Assembly: GCA_900555495.1 (NCBI GenBank)
Contig: USLD01000058.1
Location: 1 to 7,886, forward strand
From: an uncultured Slackia sp.
Lineage (GTDB): Bacteria; Actinomycetota; Coriobacteriia; Coriobacteriales; Eggerthellaceae
Direction of reading: 5' to 3'
Length of the DNA stretch: 7,886 nt
A model generated the notes under the pieces. That model made no database searches. It saw only the letters and a list, made by a program, of their open reading frames with translations, and was not told the origin of the DNA. The translations under genes were made by a program, and so were the position numbers. Positions 1-6,781 of the stretch are shown in pieces. The first letter of the stretch is position 1. Each line of letters starts with the position of its first letter.

Positions 1-302
1 GCCATGGCGGCCAGGCATTTGCGGATATCGCCCGGCGGCAAAACGCCCGCTTCTTCGCGCAGGATGCCGGTCGAGCCGCCGTCGTCGGCCATGGCCACGA
101 CCGCCGACACGTCGGCCTCGAGCGAAAGCAGCGTGCGGATCGAAACGGGAGCGCCTGTGCCGCCGCCGATCACGACCGCCTTCACGGGAGCCGCCGTGTC
201 GTGCAAGACGTCGTCGCCCACTTCCGAGCGCAGACGCGCGAAAGCGGCCGTCGCCGCCGGGTCGTAGGCGAACGGCACGTCGCGCGGAATGAATTCAGCC
301 AT
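1..302 (-). CDS. yvcK: YvcK/CofD-family gluconeogenesis factor, N-terminal part (runs off the left edge)
   Basis: The first 100 residues of a YvcK-type protein are present. Family members bind UDP-sugars and are needed for growth on gluconeogenic carbon sources and for normal cell-wall synthesis; they act in the cytoplasm. Visible motifs are the nucleotide-binding GGGTG (residues 46-50), DDGGS (73-77) and PPGDIRK (89-95), all in the family order and spacing. The ATG start lies 2 nt after the rapZ stop (TAGCCATG), with an AAAGG ribosome site inside the end of rapZ, so translational coupling is likely. About 40 residues precede the first beta strand (VKAVVIGGGTG), whereas many family members begin almost at that strand. 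No in-frame ATG lies between residue 1 and the motif, so the extension is probably real. In most Gram-positives whiA follows; here the window ends first. Identification is firm; the rest of the protein is not visible. Confidence 0.93.
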   Translation of the reverse strand, partial: MAEFIPRDVPFAYDPAATAAFARLRSEVGDDVLHDTAAPVKAVVIGGGTGAPVSIRTLLSLEADVSAVVAMADDGGSTGILREEAGVLPPGDIRKCLAAM

Positions 303-304
303 GG

Positions 305-1240
305 CTACTCAGCCTTTCCGTCGAGAGCCGAACGCACCGACTCGGCCAGCGCGAGGTCTCGATGGGTCACGCTGACGCGGTAGCCGCGGGTCTTCAGGTA
401 ATCGCCCGTGCTTTCCGCCAGCGCGACGCTGCGATGCTGGCCGCCCGTGCATCCCACGGCGATGGCCAGCTGCTGCTTTCCCTCCTTCACGTAGCCCGGC
501 ATCACCACGTCGAGCAGCTCGCGCCAGCGCTTCAGGAATTCGACCGTCTCGTCGCGATACATCACGAAATCGCGCACGGGAGCATCGAGACCGGTAAGCG
601 GACGCAGGGCGGGATCGTAATAAGGATTGGGAAGGAAGCGCACGTCCATCACGATATCGGCATCGAGCGCCGCGCCGTGCTTGAAGCCGAAGGAATAGAC
701 GGTGACGGCCAGTCCTTCGCGTTCATCGACGCCCGCGAACAGGTCGCGGATCTTCGTGCGCAGCTGCATGGGCAGAAGTTCGCTCGTATCGATCACGTCG
801 TGGGCCATGTTGCGCAGCGAGAACAGCAGCGCGCGCTCGGCAGCGATGCCCTGGGCGATGGTCATGCCCTCCTCGCACATGGGATGGCGGCGGCGGCTCG
901 CCTTATAGCGCGCCACCAGTTTGTCGTCATCGGCGTCCAGGAATACCACGCGATAGGCCACGCCCGACGAAGAAAGACGCTCAAGCTCGCCTTTCAGATC
1001 GGCGAAGAAGTCCTTATTGCGCGCATCGCAGACCACGGCGAGCTTGCGGGCCTTTTCGCAGGCCCCGCGCGCCGTGCTGAGCAGCTGCGGAATCAGATTC
1101 GCCGGAAGGTTGTCGATGCAGAAATATCCCAGGTCTTCGAAGGCGTGCATGGCCTCCGTGCGGCCGGCGCCGCTCATGCCCGTGACGATGACGAAATCGT
1201 TGGCGTTCTCGCCCTCGTACGCAGCGGTCTCGAACCCCAT
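305..1240 (-). CDS. rapZ: RapZ/YvcJ-family nucleotide-binding protein
   Basis: This is a 311-residue protein, normal for the family (about 285-310). RapZ homologues bind nucleotides. In Enterobacteria RapZ is an RNase adaptor controlling GlmZ and amino-sugar synthesis; in Gram-positives the role is less clear. The N-terminal P-loop is GMSGAGRT (residues 21-28), followed by the family hallmark LGYFCIDNLP (37-46). The C-terminal domain shows SFGFKHG (183-189), DVRFLPNPYY (199-208), LTGLD (215-219) and the signature CTGGQHRSV (264-272). I chose the ATG at 1240 over the in-frame GTG at 1246. An AGAGG ribosome site (1247-1251) sits 6 nt from the ATG but directly abuts the GTG. The gene follows uvrC by 38 nt and precedes yvcK by 2 nt, which points to co-transcription. 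The P-loop Lys is replaced by Arg (R27), as I recall for other actinobacterial RapZ proteins. Confidence 0.96.
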   Translation of the reverse strand: MGFETAAYEGENANDFVIVTGMSGAGRTEAMHAFEDLGYFCIDNLPANLIPQLLSTARGACEKARKLAVVCDARNKDFFADLKGELERLSSSGVAYRVVFLDADDDKLVARYKASRRRHPMCEEGMTIAQGIAAERALLFSLRNMAHDVIDTSELLPMQLRTKIRDLFAGVDEREGLAVTVYSFGFKHGAALDADIVMDVRFLPNPYYDPALRPLTGLDAPVRDFVMYRDETVEFLKRWRELLDVVMPGYVKEGKQQLAIAVGCTGGQHRSVALAESTGDYLKTRGYRVSVTHRDLALAESVRSALDGKAE

Positions 1241-1278
1241 GGACACCCTCTTTCTCGAGCGCCGCGCCCTCTGGCGGA

Positions 1279-3216
1279 CTACACGCTTCGCTCCGAACGG
1301 AGCCGTCGTTCATTATACTGCGAGAGCACCGCATAGACCTCTTCGGCCACTTCGACCGGCACCGCCTGCGCGGCGACGATGTCTTCGAGGCTCGCCTCGC
1401 AGAGCTTGCGAAAGCCTCCCATGGCCGCAAGCAACGCCTTCTTGCGCACCGGCCCCAAACCGACCACGTCGTCGAGGACCGATTTGGTCATCCCCTTGCC
1501 GCGCAGCTCGCGATGGAACGTGATGGCGAAGCGGTGGCTTTCGTCTCGTACGTGTTTGACCAGGTACAACGAGCTTGATCCGCTCGGCAGCACAACAGGT
1601 CCGCTATCCTGCCACGGAACGAACAGCTCCTCGTCGCGCTTCGCGAGGCCGGCCACGGGAATATCGTCGATGCCCAGCTCCGCAAGCTGCGCCAGGGCGG
1701 CCGTAAGCTGAGGCTTGCCTCCGTCGACGATCAGCAGGTCGGGCTTCTTGCCGAACCGCTCGTCGGCCATGCGCTCGGGCGCATAGCGGCGGCCGAGCAC
1801 CTCGCGCATGCTCAGGAAGTCGTCGGCCTCTTCGAGCGGCGTCTTGATCTTGAAGCGTCGATATTGGTTCTTGTCGGGGCGCCCGCCCGTGAACACCACC
1901 ATCGATGCCACCGTGTACGATCCGTGGATCGTGGAGATGTCGAAGCACTCGATGCGCATCGGCGGCGCATCGAGCGCAAGGGCGCTCTCCAGCTGCAAAA
2001 GCGCGTCGTTGATGCGTTTGTCCTCGTAGTTGGTACGCACCTTGTAACGGTTGAGCGTATGCCCGGCGTTTTTGCGCGCCATGGACAAAAGCTCGGCCTT
2101 CTCGCCGCGCTGCGGCACCGTGAAACGCACTTTCGCGCCATGGGGGCTTGCAAGCTTCTCGGTGAGCCACGCCTCCATGGCATCGACGTCTTCGAGCTCG
2201 CAATCGACGATGACCTCGTGCGGAATCGACGTCGTCGCATCGTAATAACGCAGAAGGAAATTATGCAGCAGGTCGACGTCGGGCACGTCGCGGCCGCGGT
2301 CGAGCACGAACTCGTTCCCGTTGACGATGCGCCCCTCGCGCACCATGAACACATGGACGCCCGCGATGGTCTCCTCGCGCTCGATGCCGATGACGTCGGC
2401 GTTCAGATTGCGCGAGGACACCGCATGCTGGCGGTCCGTCAGCGATTCGATGGTGTCGATGCGCGCCTTGATGCGACCTGCCCTCTCGAAATCGAGCTCG
2501 GCCGCCGCCACGGACATCTCTTCGGCGAGCTCATCGACGAATTCGCGGCGGTTGCCGGCCAGAAAGCGCTCGACGCGCGCGACGTTTTCGCGGTATTGCT
2601 CGGGCGTGATCCAGCCGCAGCATGCGCCGGGACCCAGACCCACATGGGCGTCGAAACACGGCCGGCAGGCATCGCCGGCCAGGACTTCTTCGACCGACGC
2701 CGTTTCGAGGCGGCGCTTGAGCCTGCGCCACTCGGCGCACTTCGATGTGCAGACCGGAACGATCTTGCGCACGATATCGACCAGGTCGCGCGCGGCGCGA
2801 CTGTCGGTGTACGGCCCGAAATAGCGCGTGCCTGCAACGTGTTTCTCACGCGTGTATTTGATGGCGGGGAACACGTCGCTTTTGGTGATGGCGATGAAAG
2901 GATAGCTTTTGTCGTCCTTGAAGTCCGCGTTGAAAAACGGCGCGTATTGCCCGATCAGATTTTTCTCGAGCACGAGCGATTCGTGCTCGTTTTCGACGAC
3001 GATGTATTCGAACGAATCGATCTGTTCGAGCATAAGAGGGATCTTGGCGCGCTCGTCCTGCCCCATGACGTACTGCTTCATGCGGGCGCGCAGCTGCTTG
3101 GCCTTGCCGACGTAGATGACGCGGCCCTCTTTATCTTTCCACAGGTATACGCCGGGAAGCGCGGGAACGCTTGCCAGCTCTTTTTTGATTTCCTGAATGC
3201 GGGTTTCGTTGCTCAT
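1279..3216 (-). CDS. uvrC: UvrABC excinuclease subunit C
   Basis: This 645-residue protein (family about 590-690) makes both incisions around bulky DNA lesions in nucleotide excision repair, after UvrA/UvrB loading. Domains in order: GIY-YIG nuclease with LPGVY (20-24), IYVGKAKQLRARM (34-46) and a probable metal-binding Glu in ESLVLEKNLI (79-88), for the 3' cut; a Cys-rich segment (156-200); a UVR UvrB-contact helix pair (about 226-260); an RNase-H-like nuclease with CFDIS (D426), LLIVDGG (D498) and SHRFAITFHR (H561), for the 5' cut; and helix-hairpin-helix repeats (about 583-635). The start at 3216 gives the family N-terminus MSNETRIQEIKKEL. The ORF could be read 19 codons further upstream, but those residues are not family-like. 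No good ribosome site precedes the ATG; instead a TATACT box ends 7 nt before it. The Cys-rich segment departs from the usual ligand spacing. Confidence 0.98.
   Translation of the reverse strand: MSNETRIQEIKKELASVPALPGVYLWKDKEGRVIYVGKAKQLRARMKQYVMGQDERAKIPLMLEQIDSFEYIVVENEHESLVLEKNLIGQYAPFFNADFKDDKSYPFIAITKSDVFPAIKYTREKHVAGTRYFGPYTDSRAARDLVDIVRKIVPVCTSKCAEWRRLKRRLETASVEEVLAGDACRPCFDAHVGLGPGACCGWITPEQYRENVARVERFLAGNRREFVDELAEEMSVAAAELDFERAGRIKARIDTIESLTDRQHAVSSRNLNADVIGIEREETIAGVHVFMVREGRIVNGNEFVLDRGRDVPDVDLLHNFLLRYYDATTSIPHEVIVDCELEDVDAMEAWLTEKLASPHGAKVRFTVPQRGEKAELLSMARKNAGHTLNRYKVRTNYEDKRINDALLQLESALALDAPPMRIECFDISTIHGSYTVASMVVFTGGRPDKNQYRRFKIKTPLEEADDFLSMREVLGRRYAPERMADERFGKKPDLLIVDGGKPQLTAALAQLAELGIDDIPVAGLAKRDEELFVPWQDSGPVVLPSGSSSLYLVKHVRDESHRFAITFHRELRGKGMTKSVLDDVVGLGPVRKKALLAAMGGFRKLCEASLEDIVAAQAVPVEVAEEVYAVLSQYNERRLRSERSV
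1290..1303 (-). repeat. Small inverted repeat at the 3' end of uvrC
   Basis: GCTCCG-AA-CGGAGC is a 6-bp inverted repeat within the last codons of uvrC, 50 nt upstream of the rapZ start. In the mRNA it could form a 5-bp GC-rich stem with a 4-nt loop. No U-run follows, so it does not look like an intrinsic terminator. It may be only a consequence of arginine/serine codons (the encoded residues are RLRSERS). A role in mRNA processing is possible but unsupported. Confidence 0.25.
1312..1317 (-). promoter_or_regulatory. Possible internal -10 box (TATAAT) for rapZ-yvcK
   Basis: A perfect TATAAT is present on the minus strand inside the last codons of uvrC, about 70 nt upstream of the rapZ ATG. No convincing -35 hexamer is seen 16-18 nt further upstream. 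It could supply rapZ-yvcK transcription independent of uvrC, but a six-base match alone is weak evidence. Confidence 0.25.
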
Positions 3217-3223
3217 GCGGGCA

Positions 3224-3229
3224 AGTATA
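3224..3229 (-). promoter_or_regulatory. -10 box of uvrC, placed for a leaderless transcript
   Basis: TATACT on the minus strand ends 7 nt before the A of the uvrC ATG (3216). Transcription normally starts about 6-8 nt after the -10 box, so the mRNA would begin at or next to the ATG. This fits the absence of a purine-rich ribosome site upstream of uvrC. The -35 region is poor: no TTGACA-like hexamer at 16-18 nt. Leaderless genes with this layout are common in actinobacteria. It also implies that uvrC is transcribed separately from lysO, 87 nt upstream. Confidence 0.5.
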
Positions 3230-3303
3230 GACCACGGGCGCGGCTGCGCTCGACAGGGCGCAAGACTCGGCACCGTTTCGGCAGAATCGATGCGGTCGCG
3301 AAC

Positions 3304-4242
3304 CTACATGAATGCATGGAAGAACTCGATGAGAACGGGCACGAGGGCCGAGCAGATCACGCCGTTGACGACGGAAAGCACCACCGTCTCGCCATTCGTG
3401 CAGCGAATCATCATGGGCAGGGTCGTGTCCTCGCTCGTCGCGCCGGCGGGCGCGATGCACGTGGGATAGTTGAGATGGCGCGCGATCCAGGGGATGATGA
3501 AAAACGAGATGAGCTCGCGCAGCAGGTTCGCCAGGAACGTGACGCTTCCCACCTGGGCTCCCGCGATCTGCGTCAGCATGACTCCCGCGAGGCTGTACCA
3601 GCCCAGGCCCGACGCGATGGCGCCGCCGACGGGCAACGAGAACCCGCACAGCGCGGCGGCGATCAGGCCGCCCGCTACCGAGCCGACCACGATGCCGAAA
3701 GGAATGATCAGCACGCGCACGTGATACTGCTTGATCTTGCCGATAAGGCCCTTGCTTCCGCCGACGCTTATGCCCACGAAGAACATGAGGGCGAACAGAA
3801 CCCAGTCGGAATGGGCGACCAGGAAATCGACCGGAGCAAGCTCGAGCGGAGCCAATCCCGCCAGCACGCCGAGAACCAGAGCGCCCACCGCAATCGCGAT
3901 CATGACCCCTTCCCCGCCGTCGGCATCGACCGACTCGCGCGCGGCGGCATGTTCGGCGTCTTCGGCGTGGCGTTTGGTGATATCGGACATGAACGCGCGG
4001 GACAGAAGATAGACGGCCGCCGTCGAGAACACGATGGGGATCACGGCGAAGGCGAGGCTCGCAATACCCAGCTCGGCGAGTTCGTCGAGAAAGCCGTCCC
4101 TGCCTCCCAGCATGGCGCCCATCGAGAAGATCAGCACACCCGTGGCGACAAGCGTCAGCATGGAGTTGGCCTTACGGAGCGAATCGGGAAACACCGTAGC
4201 GCCGATAGCGACTCCCACGCACATCACGATCAATATTTCCAC
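3304..4242 (-). CDS. lysO: LysO-family (YbjE, DUF340) lysine exporter
   Basis: This is a 312-residue polytopic inner-membrane protein, the usual size for LysO. E. coli LysO exports L-lysine and confers resistance to the toxic analogue thialysine; the same substrate is inferred here. Hydrophobic helices occur at about 2-18, 26-44, 57-82, 112-131, 145-162, 173-200, 203-224, 232-255 and 285-310. A hydrophilic, charged loop lies at about 86-111 between the N- and C-terminal halves. Family hallmarks are GLGWYSLAGVMLTQ (212-225), FLANLLREL (236-244), the GATSEDTTLP signature (267-276) and NGVICSALVPVLIEF (293-307). I chose the GTG at 4242: GAGAGGGA (4249-4256) lies 6 nt upstream, and the protein then opens MEILIVM as in relatives. 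A longer in-frame start at 4296 would overlap the probable -10 box. It stands upstream of uvrC on the same strand, with no strong terminator in the 87-nt gap. Confidence 0.9.
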   Translation of the reverse strand: MEILIVMCVGVAIGATVFPDSLRKANSMLTLVATGVLIFSMGAMLGGRDGFLDELAELGIASLAFAVIPIVFSTAAVYLLSRAFMSDITKRHAEDAEHAAARESVDADGGEGVMIAIAVGALVLGVLAGLAPLELAPVDFLVAHSDWVLFALMFFVGISVGGSKGLIGKIKQYHVRVLIIPFGIVVGSVAGGLIAAALCGFSLPVGGAIASGLGWYSLAGVMLTQIAGAQVGSVTFLANLLRELISFFIIPWIARHLNYPTCIAPAGATSEDTTLPMMIRCTNGETVVLSVVNGVICSALVPVLIEFFHAFM

Positions 4243-4270
4243 GACGCATCCCTCTCGTCTCGCTCTTGAT

Positions 4271-4287
4271 GAAATCGCCTGGATTTC
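4271..4287 (-). promoter_or_regulatory. Inverted repeat in the lysO leader (possible operator)
   Basis: GAAATC-GCCTG-GATTTC is a perfect 6-bp inverted repeat with a 5-nt centre. It lies just downstream of the predicted lysO transcription start and about 29 nt upstream of the GTG start codon. The position suits a repressor site or a small leader hairpin. No known regulator is recognised, and lysine-riboswitch architecture is absent because the leader is only about 50 nt. Confidence 0.3.
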
Positions 4288-4296
4288 GGAACGCAC

Positions 4297-4305
4297 AGTA
4301 TACCA
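4297..4305 (-). promoter_or_regulatory. lysO: Extended -10 promoter of lysO (TGG-TATACT)
   Basis: On the minus strand TGGTATACT matches an extended -10 element (TGn followed by TATAnT-like). The -35 at 17-nt spacing is only CGGAAA, which is weak but tolerable with an extended -10. The predicted start near 4290 gives a leader of about 48 nt containing the inverted repeat and the GAGAGGGA ribosome site. Confidence 0.5.
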
Positions 4306-4447
4306 ACCGCACGCCGCATTTTCCGACCGACCGCGCCATACGGAAATGAAAAACGGAGAAGCGCTCAGGCCGTCGGACGCCGCGAAAGAAGTTCACGATA
4401 CGTTGACGGATCGTCGAATCCGGCTCACGTGCAAGATCGAGGCCGGC

Positions 4448-4453
4448 GATAAT
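4448..4453 (+). promoter_or_regulatory. Probable -10 box (GATAAT) of the activase-like operon
   Basis: GATAAT on the plus strand lies 31 nt before the ATG at 4485. It would give a leader of about 25 nt that still includes the AAGAAGGA ribosome site (4471-4478). The hexamer at the 17-nt position (TCACGT) is a poor -35. A good TTGACG at 4403-4408 is 39 nt away, too far to pair with this box; it lies between ACGAT (4395-4399) and ATCGT (4410-4414), which could be a regulator site. The 4243-4484 intergenic region otherwise shows no gene. Confidence 0.35.
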
Positions 4454-4484
4454 GAGGCTCCGCCCATACACAAGAAGGAATCCT

Positions 4485-5495
4485 ATGCCCACGCAGAATA
4501 AAGACAGCGCCCCCTATGCCGACGTGCGCTCGATCGGCTTGCCGAGGGCTTTGATGTATTACCGCTACGCGCCCGCCTGGAAGGCGTTTTTCGAGGCGCT
4601 CGGTCGCGAAGCGGTGGTCAGCAGGCAATCCGACCTCGCGATGCTCGAGCGGGGGTCGGCGCGCTCCGTCGACGAATGCTGCCTCGCGTCCAAGATATAC
4701 ATGGGCCACGTCGAGTCTCTCCTGGAGACGTGCGACGCCGTGTTCGTGCCGAGCCTGGCCAACCTGGGACGCTTCAAGAGCTTTTGTACCAAGTACCAGG
4801 CGCTTCCCGACCTCGTGCGCAACACCTTCGACGAGGAATCGATCCGTATCGTGTCGTGCGTCGTCGAAGACCAGCAGTCGAAGACGTCCATGAGAACGGC
4901 GTTTCTCGACCTGGCCGCGCAGTTCGGCGCGACGCCGAAGGAGGCGAAAGCCGCCTACAAGGCGGGAAGGATCGCGCTCGAACGCGCCGAGAAGGACGCG
5001 CGCGAATCGTTCGAGAAGACCTTGCAAGACGTCGAGCGCGCCCGCAAGCGCGAACGCGAGGCGGGCGAAGTCGAACCGCTGGCCATCCTGGTGGCGGCCC
5101 ATCCTTACGTGACGCACGACCGCCTGATCGGCGGACCTGTCGTCGACGCGCTGCACGACATGGGGGTCACGGTCTTGTTCGCCGACGAATTCGACCACGA
5201 GCGCGCCTATAAAGAGAGCGGCAGGTTCTCTTCGACGATGCCCTGGCTCGTCAACAGGGAATTGATCGGCGCCATGCTGTGCCTGCGCGGACGCGTCGAC
5301 GGCATCGTTGCGATCAGCGCCTTCCCTTGCGGGCCCGACTCCATGACCAACGACGCGATCGCCCGACGCGCCGGCAACACCCCCCTGCTCTCGCTGACCG
5401 TGGACGCCCAAAGCGGCACCGCCGGCCTCGAAACGCGCATCGAGAGTTTCATCGACATCCTTCGCTACCGACGGAAAGGAGGCTACCTGCAATGA
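4485..5495 (+). CDS. COG3580/DUF2229-type acyl-CoA dehydratase activase-related protein
   Basis: This is a 336-residue cytoplasmic protein. It carries the DUF2229 pattern: IGLPRALMYYRYAPAWKAFF (17-36), GREAVVS (40-46), VDECCLASKIYMGH (62-75), a further Cys at SFCTKYQALPD (99-109), a Cys-Gly pair in SAFPCGPDS (278-286) and a C-terminal TVDAQSGTAGLETRIESF (305-322). Cysteines C65/C66, C101 and C282 sit at family-conserved positions and are candidate iron-sulfur ligands. A charged, probably helical segment (about 150-196) separates the two lobes. The family is related to HgdB/HgdA-type 2-hydroxyacyl-CoA dehydratase subunits; its reaction is not established. I chose the start at 4485 because AAGAAGGA lies 6 nt upstream; the in-frame ATG at 4452 lies in the promoter. 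The stop overlaps the next start (ATGA). In other bacteria the same domains occur fused in proteins of over 1000 residues; here they are separate genes. Confidence 0.85.
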   Translation: MPTQNKDSAPYADVRSIGLPRALMYYRYAPAWKAFFEALGREAVVSRQSDLAMLERGSARSVDECCLASKIYMGHVESLLETCDAVFVPSLANLGRFKSFCTKYQALPDLVRNTFDEESIRIVSCVVEDQQSKTSMRTAFLDLAAQFGATPKEAKAAYKAGRIALERAEKDARESFEKTLQDVERARKREREAGEVEPLAILVAAHPYVTHDRLIGGPVVDALHDMGVTVLFADEFDHERAYKESGRFSSTMPWLVNRELIGAMLCLRGRVDGIVAISAFPCGPDSMTNDAIARRAGNTPLLSLTVDAQSGTAGLETRIESFIDILRYRRKGGYLQ

Positions 5496-6781
5496 CGACG
5501 CCCGAATCGCCGCGCAAGACCGCGTTGGAACGCGAGCGGCCCAACGACTCGCTGCCCCTGCGCGCCGCGAATTTCCTCGGCGACACGATCGACGCCCTGG
5601 ACACCCTCGCCCGCCGCTACGACGACGGGCCGCGCGCCGACGTGCGCGCCGAAGACTCCGACAACGTGCGCACGAGGCTGGTAGCCAAGCGCGCGAAGCG
5701 CAAGCGCGACCGCCACGCCAAGACCAAGGTCGCGTTCCTGCGCTACAGCTATTACGACGTGGTGTTCCGCTTCTTCGTCGAACGCGTGCTCGATGCCGAA
5801 TACGTCGACCTGGGAGAGCCGACCAAGGTCACGCTCGAGCTAGGCGCCATGCACAGCAACGACTTCGTGTGCGCTCCGTTCAAGCATATCCTGGGCGACT
5901 ATATCGAAGCGCTCGACGCGGGAGCCGACGTGCTCGTGCAGTTCACGGGCCCGTGCCGTCTGGGCTACTACGGCGAGCTCCAGGAGTCGATCCTGCGCGA
6001 CATGGGCTACGAGTTCGAGATGCTCAACTTCGCCGAAATCGCAGGCCGGCCGCTGAAGGAGTACGTGACGACCTGCAAGAAGCTGGTCAATCCCGACCTC
6101 TCGGTTGCACAGGGCGTCAAAGGCATGCTCGCGGCCTTCAAGATGGTCGAATGCCTCGACGCCTACCACGCCCGCTATCTCGCGCTCGCGGGATTCGATG
6201 CGCATCCGGGCGATTCGGACGCGGCGCGCGAAGAGTTCTTCGCCTCGATGGCGCGCTGCGAAACGCGACGGGACGTGGAGGACGCGTATCGCGCGGGCAT
6301 CGGGAAGCTCGAGTCGATCGAGCGGAACAAGCCCGCCGACGCGCTGCGCATCGGCATCGTGGGAGAGTATTTCACGGCGGCCGACCCGCGCAGCAACCTC
6401 GACATCGAGCGCAAGCTGCTCGCGATGGGCGTCGAGGTGTCGTGCTCGATGAACGTCACCAACCGCAACATCCGCTACAACGAGCCCGAGCTGCGCCGCG
6501 AAATCGAAGAGTACGTCGCCTACGACATGGGCCCCACCTCGACGCTCACCATCGCATCGGCGAAACGCTACGCCGATGAGGGCTTCGACGGGATCGTGCA
6601 CCTGAAGTCGTCGGGCTGCACCCCCGAAATCGACTGCATGCCCGTGCTGCAGCGCATCAGCCGCGAACGCAAGATTCCCGTGCTCTTCCTCAGCTACGAC
6701 TCGCAGACCAGCGACACCGGCCTCGACACCAGGGTCGAGGCGTTCTACGACATGATCGCCATGAGAAAGGCTTCACGATGA
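5492..6781 (+). CDS. COG3581-type 2-hydroxyacyl-CoA dehydratase-related protein
   Basis: This 429-residue protein is probably the partner subunit of the preceding gene. After a basic stretch (about 61-79, rich in Arg/Lys) comes KVAFLRYSYYDVVFRFF (79-95), then SNDFVCAPFKHILGDYIEA (122-140), FTGPCRLGYYGELQE (151-165), GEYFTAADPRSNLDIERKL (291-309), VHLKSSGCTPEIDCMPVL (369-386) and SYDSQTSDTGLDTRVEAFYD (401-420). Cysteines C127, C155, C376 and C382 are the best candidates for binding an Fe-S cluster shared with the partner; this is inferred from the related dehydratases. Start evidence is AAAGGAGG (5475-5482), 9 nt upstream, plus a 4-nt overlap with the previous stop. It overlaps the following ATPase gene in the same way, so the three products are probably made in fixed ratio. 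The substrate is unknown. No acyl-CoA ligase, CoA-transferase or enoyl-CoA gene is adjacent that would hint at one. Confidence 0.83.
   Translation: MTTPESPRKTALERERPNDSLPLRAANFLGDTIDALDTLARRYDDGPRADVRAEDSDNVRTRLVAKRAKRKRDRHAKTKVAFLRYSYYDVVFRFFVERVLDAEYVDLGEPTKVTLELGAMHSNDFVCAPFKHILGDYIEALDAGADVLVQFTGPCRLGYYGELQESILRDMGYEFEMLNFAEIAGRPLKEYVTTCKKLVNPDLSVAQGVKGMLAAFKMVECLDAYHARYLALAGFDAHPGDSDAAREEFFASMARCETRRDVEDAYRAGIGKLESIERNKPADALRIGIVGEYFTAADPRSNLDIERKLLAMGVEVSCSMNVTNRNIRYNEPELRREIEEYVAYDMGPTSTLTIASAKRYADEGFDGIVHLKSSGCTPEIDCMPVLQRISRERKIPVLFLSYDSQTSDTGLDTRVEAFYDMIAMRKASR

Noticed and set aside
362..1336. A 324-codon open frame antisense to rapZ
   Set aside because: Same cause: a shadow frame of a high-GC gene, with no family similarity and no ribosome site that fits.
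3217..3303. Possible terminator between lysO and uvrC
   Set aside because: A weak GC-rich stem (GGTGC/GCGCC with one wobble pair) can be drawn, but there is no U-tract after it, so I do not call a terminator.
1864..4269. An 801-codon open frame on the plus strand across uvrC and lysO
   Set aside because: It is antisense to two well-supported genes. Its translation is rich in Arg, His, Asp and Ala with no recognisable domain, and it arises from strong G/C third-position bias on the opposite strand.
4243..4484. Lysine riboswitch upstream of lysO
   Set aside because: The predicted leader is only about 50 nt, far shorter than an L-box aptamer, and no multi-stem junction is apparent.
4425..5492. 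A 355-codon minus-strand open frame antisense to the DUF2229-type gene
   Set aside because: The plus-strand gene has clear family motifs and operon overlaps; the antisense product is Arg/Val/Gly/His-rich without motifs.
5840..6601. A 253-codon minus-strand open frame antisense to the COG3581-type gene
   Set aside because: It is a shadow of a recognised gene with no independent start signal or domain.
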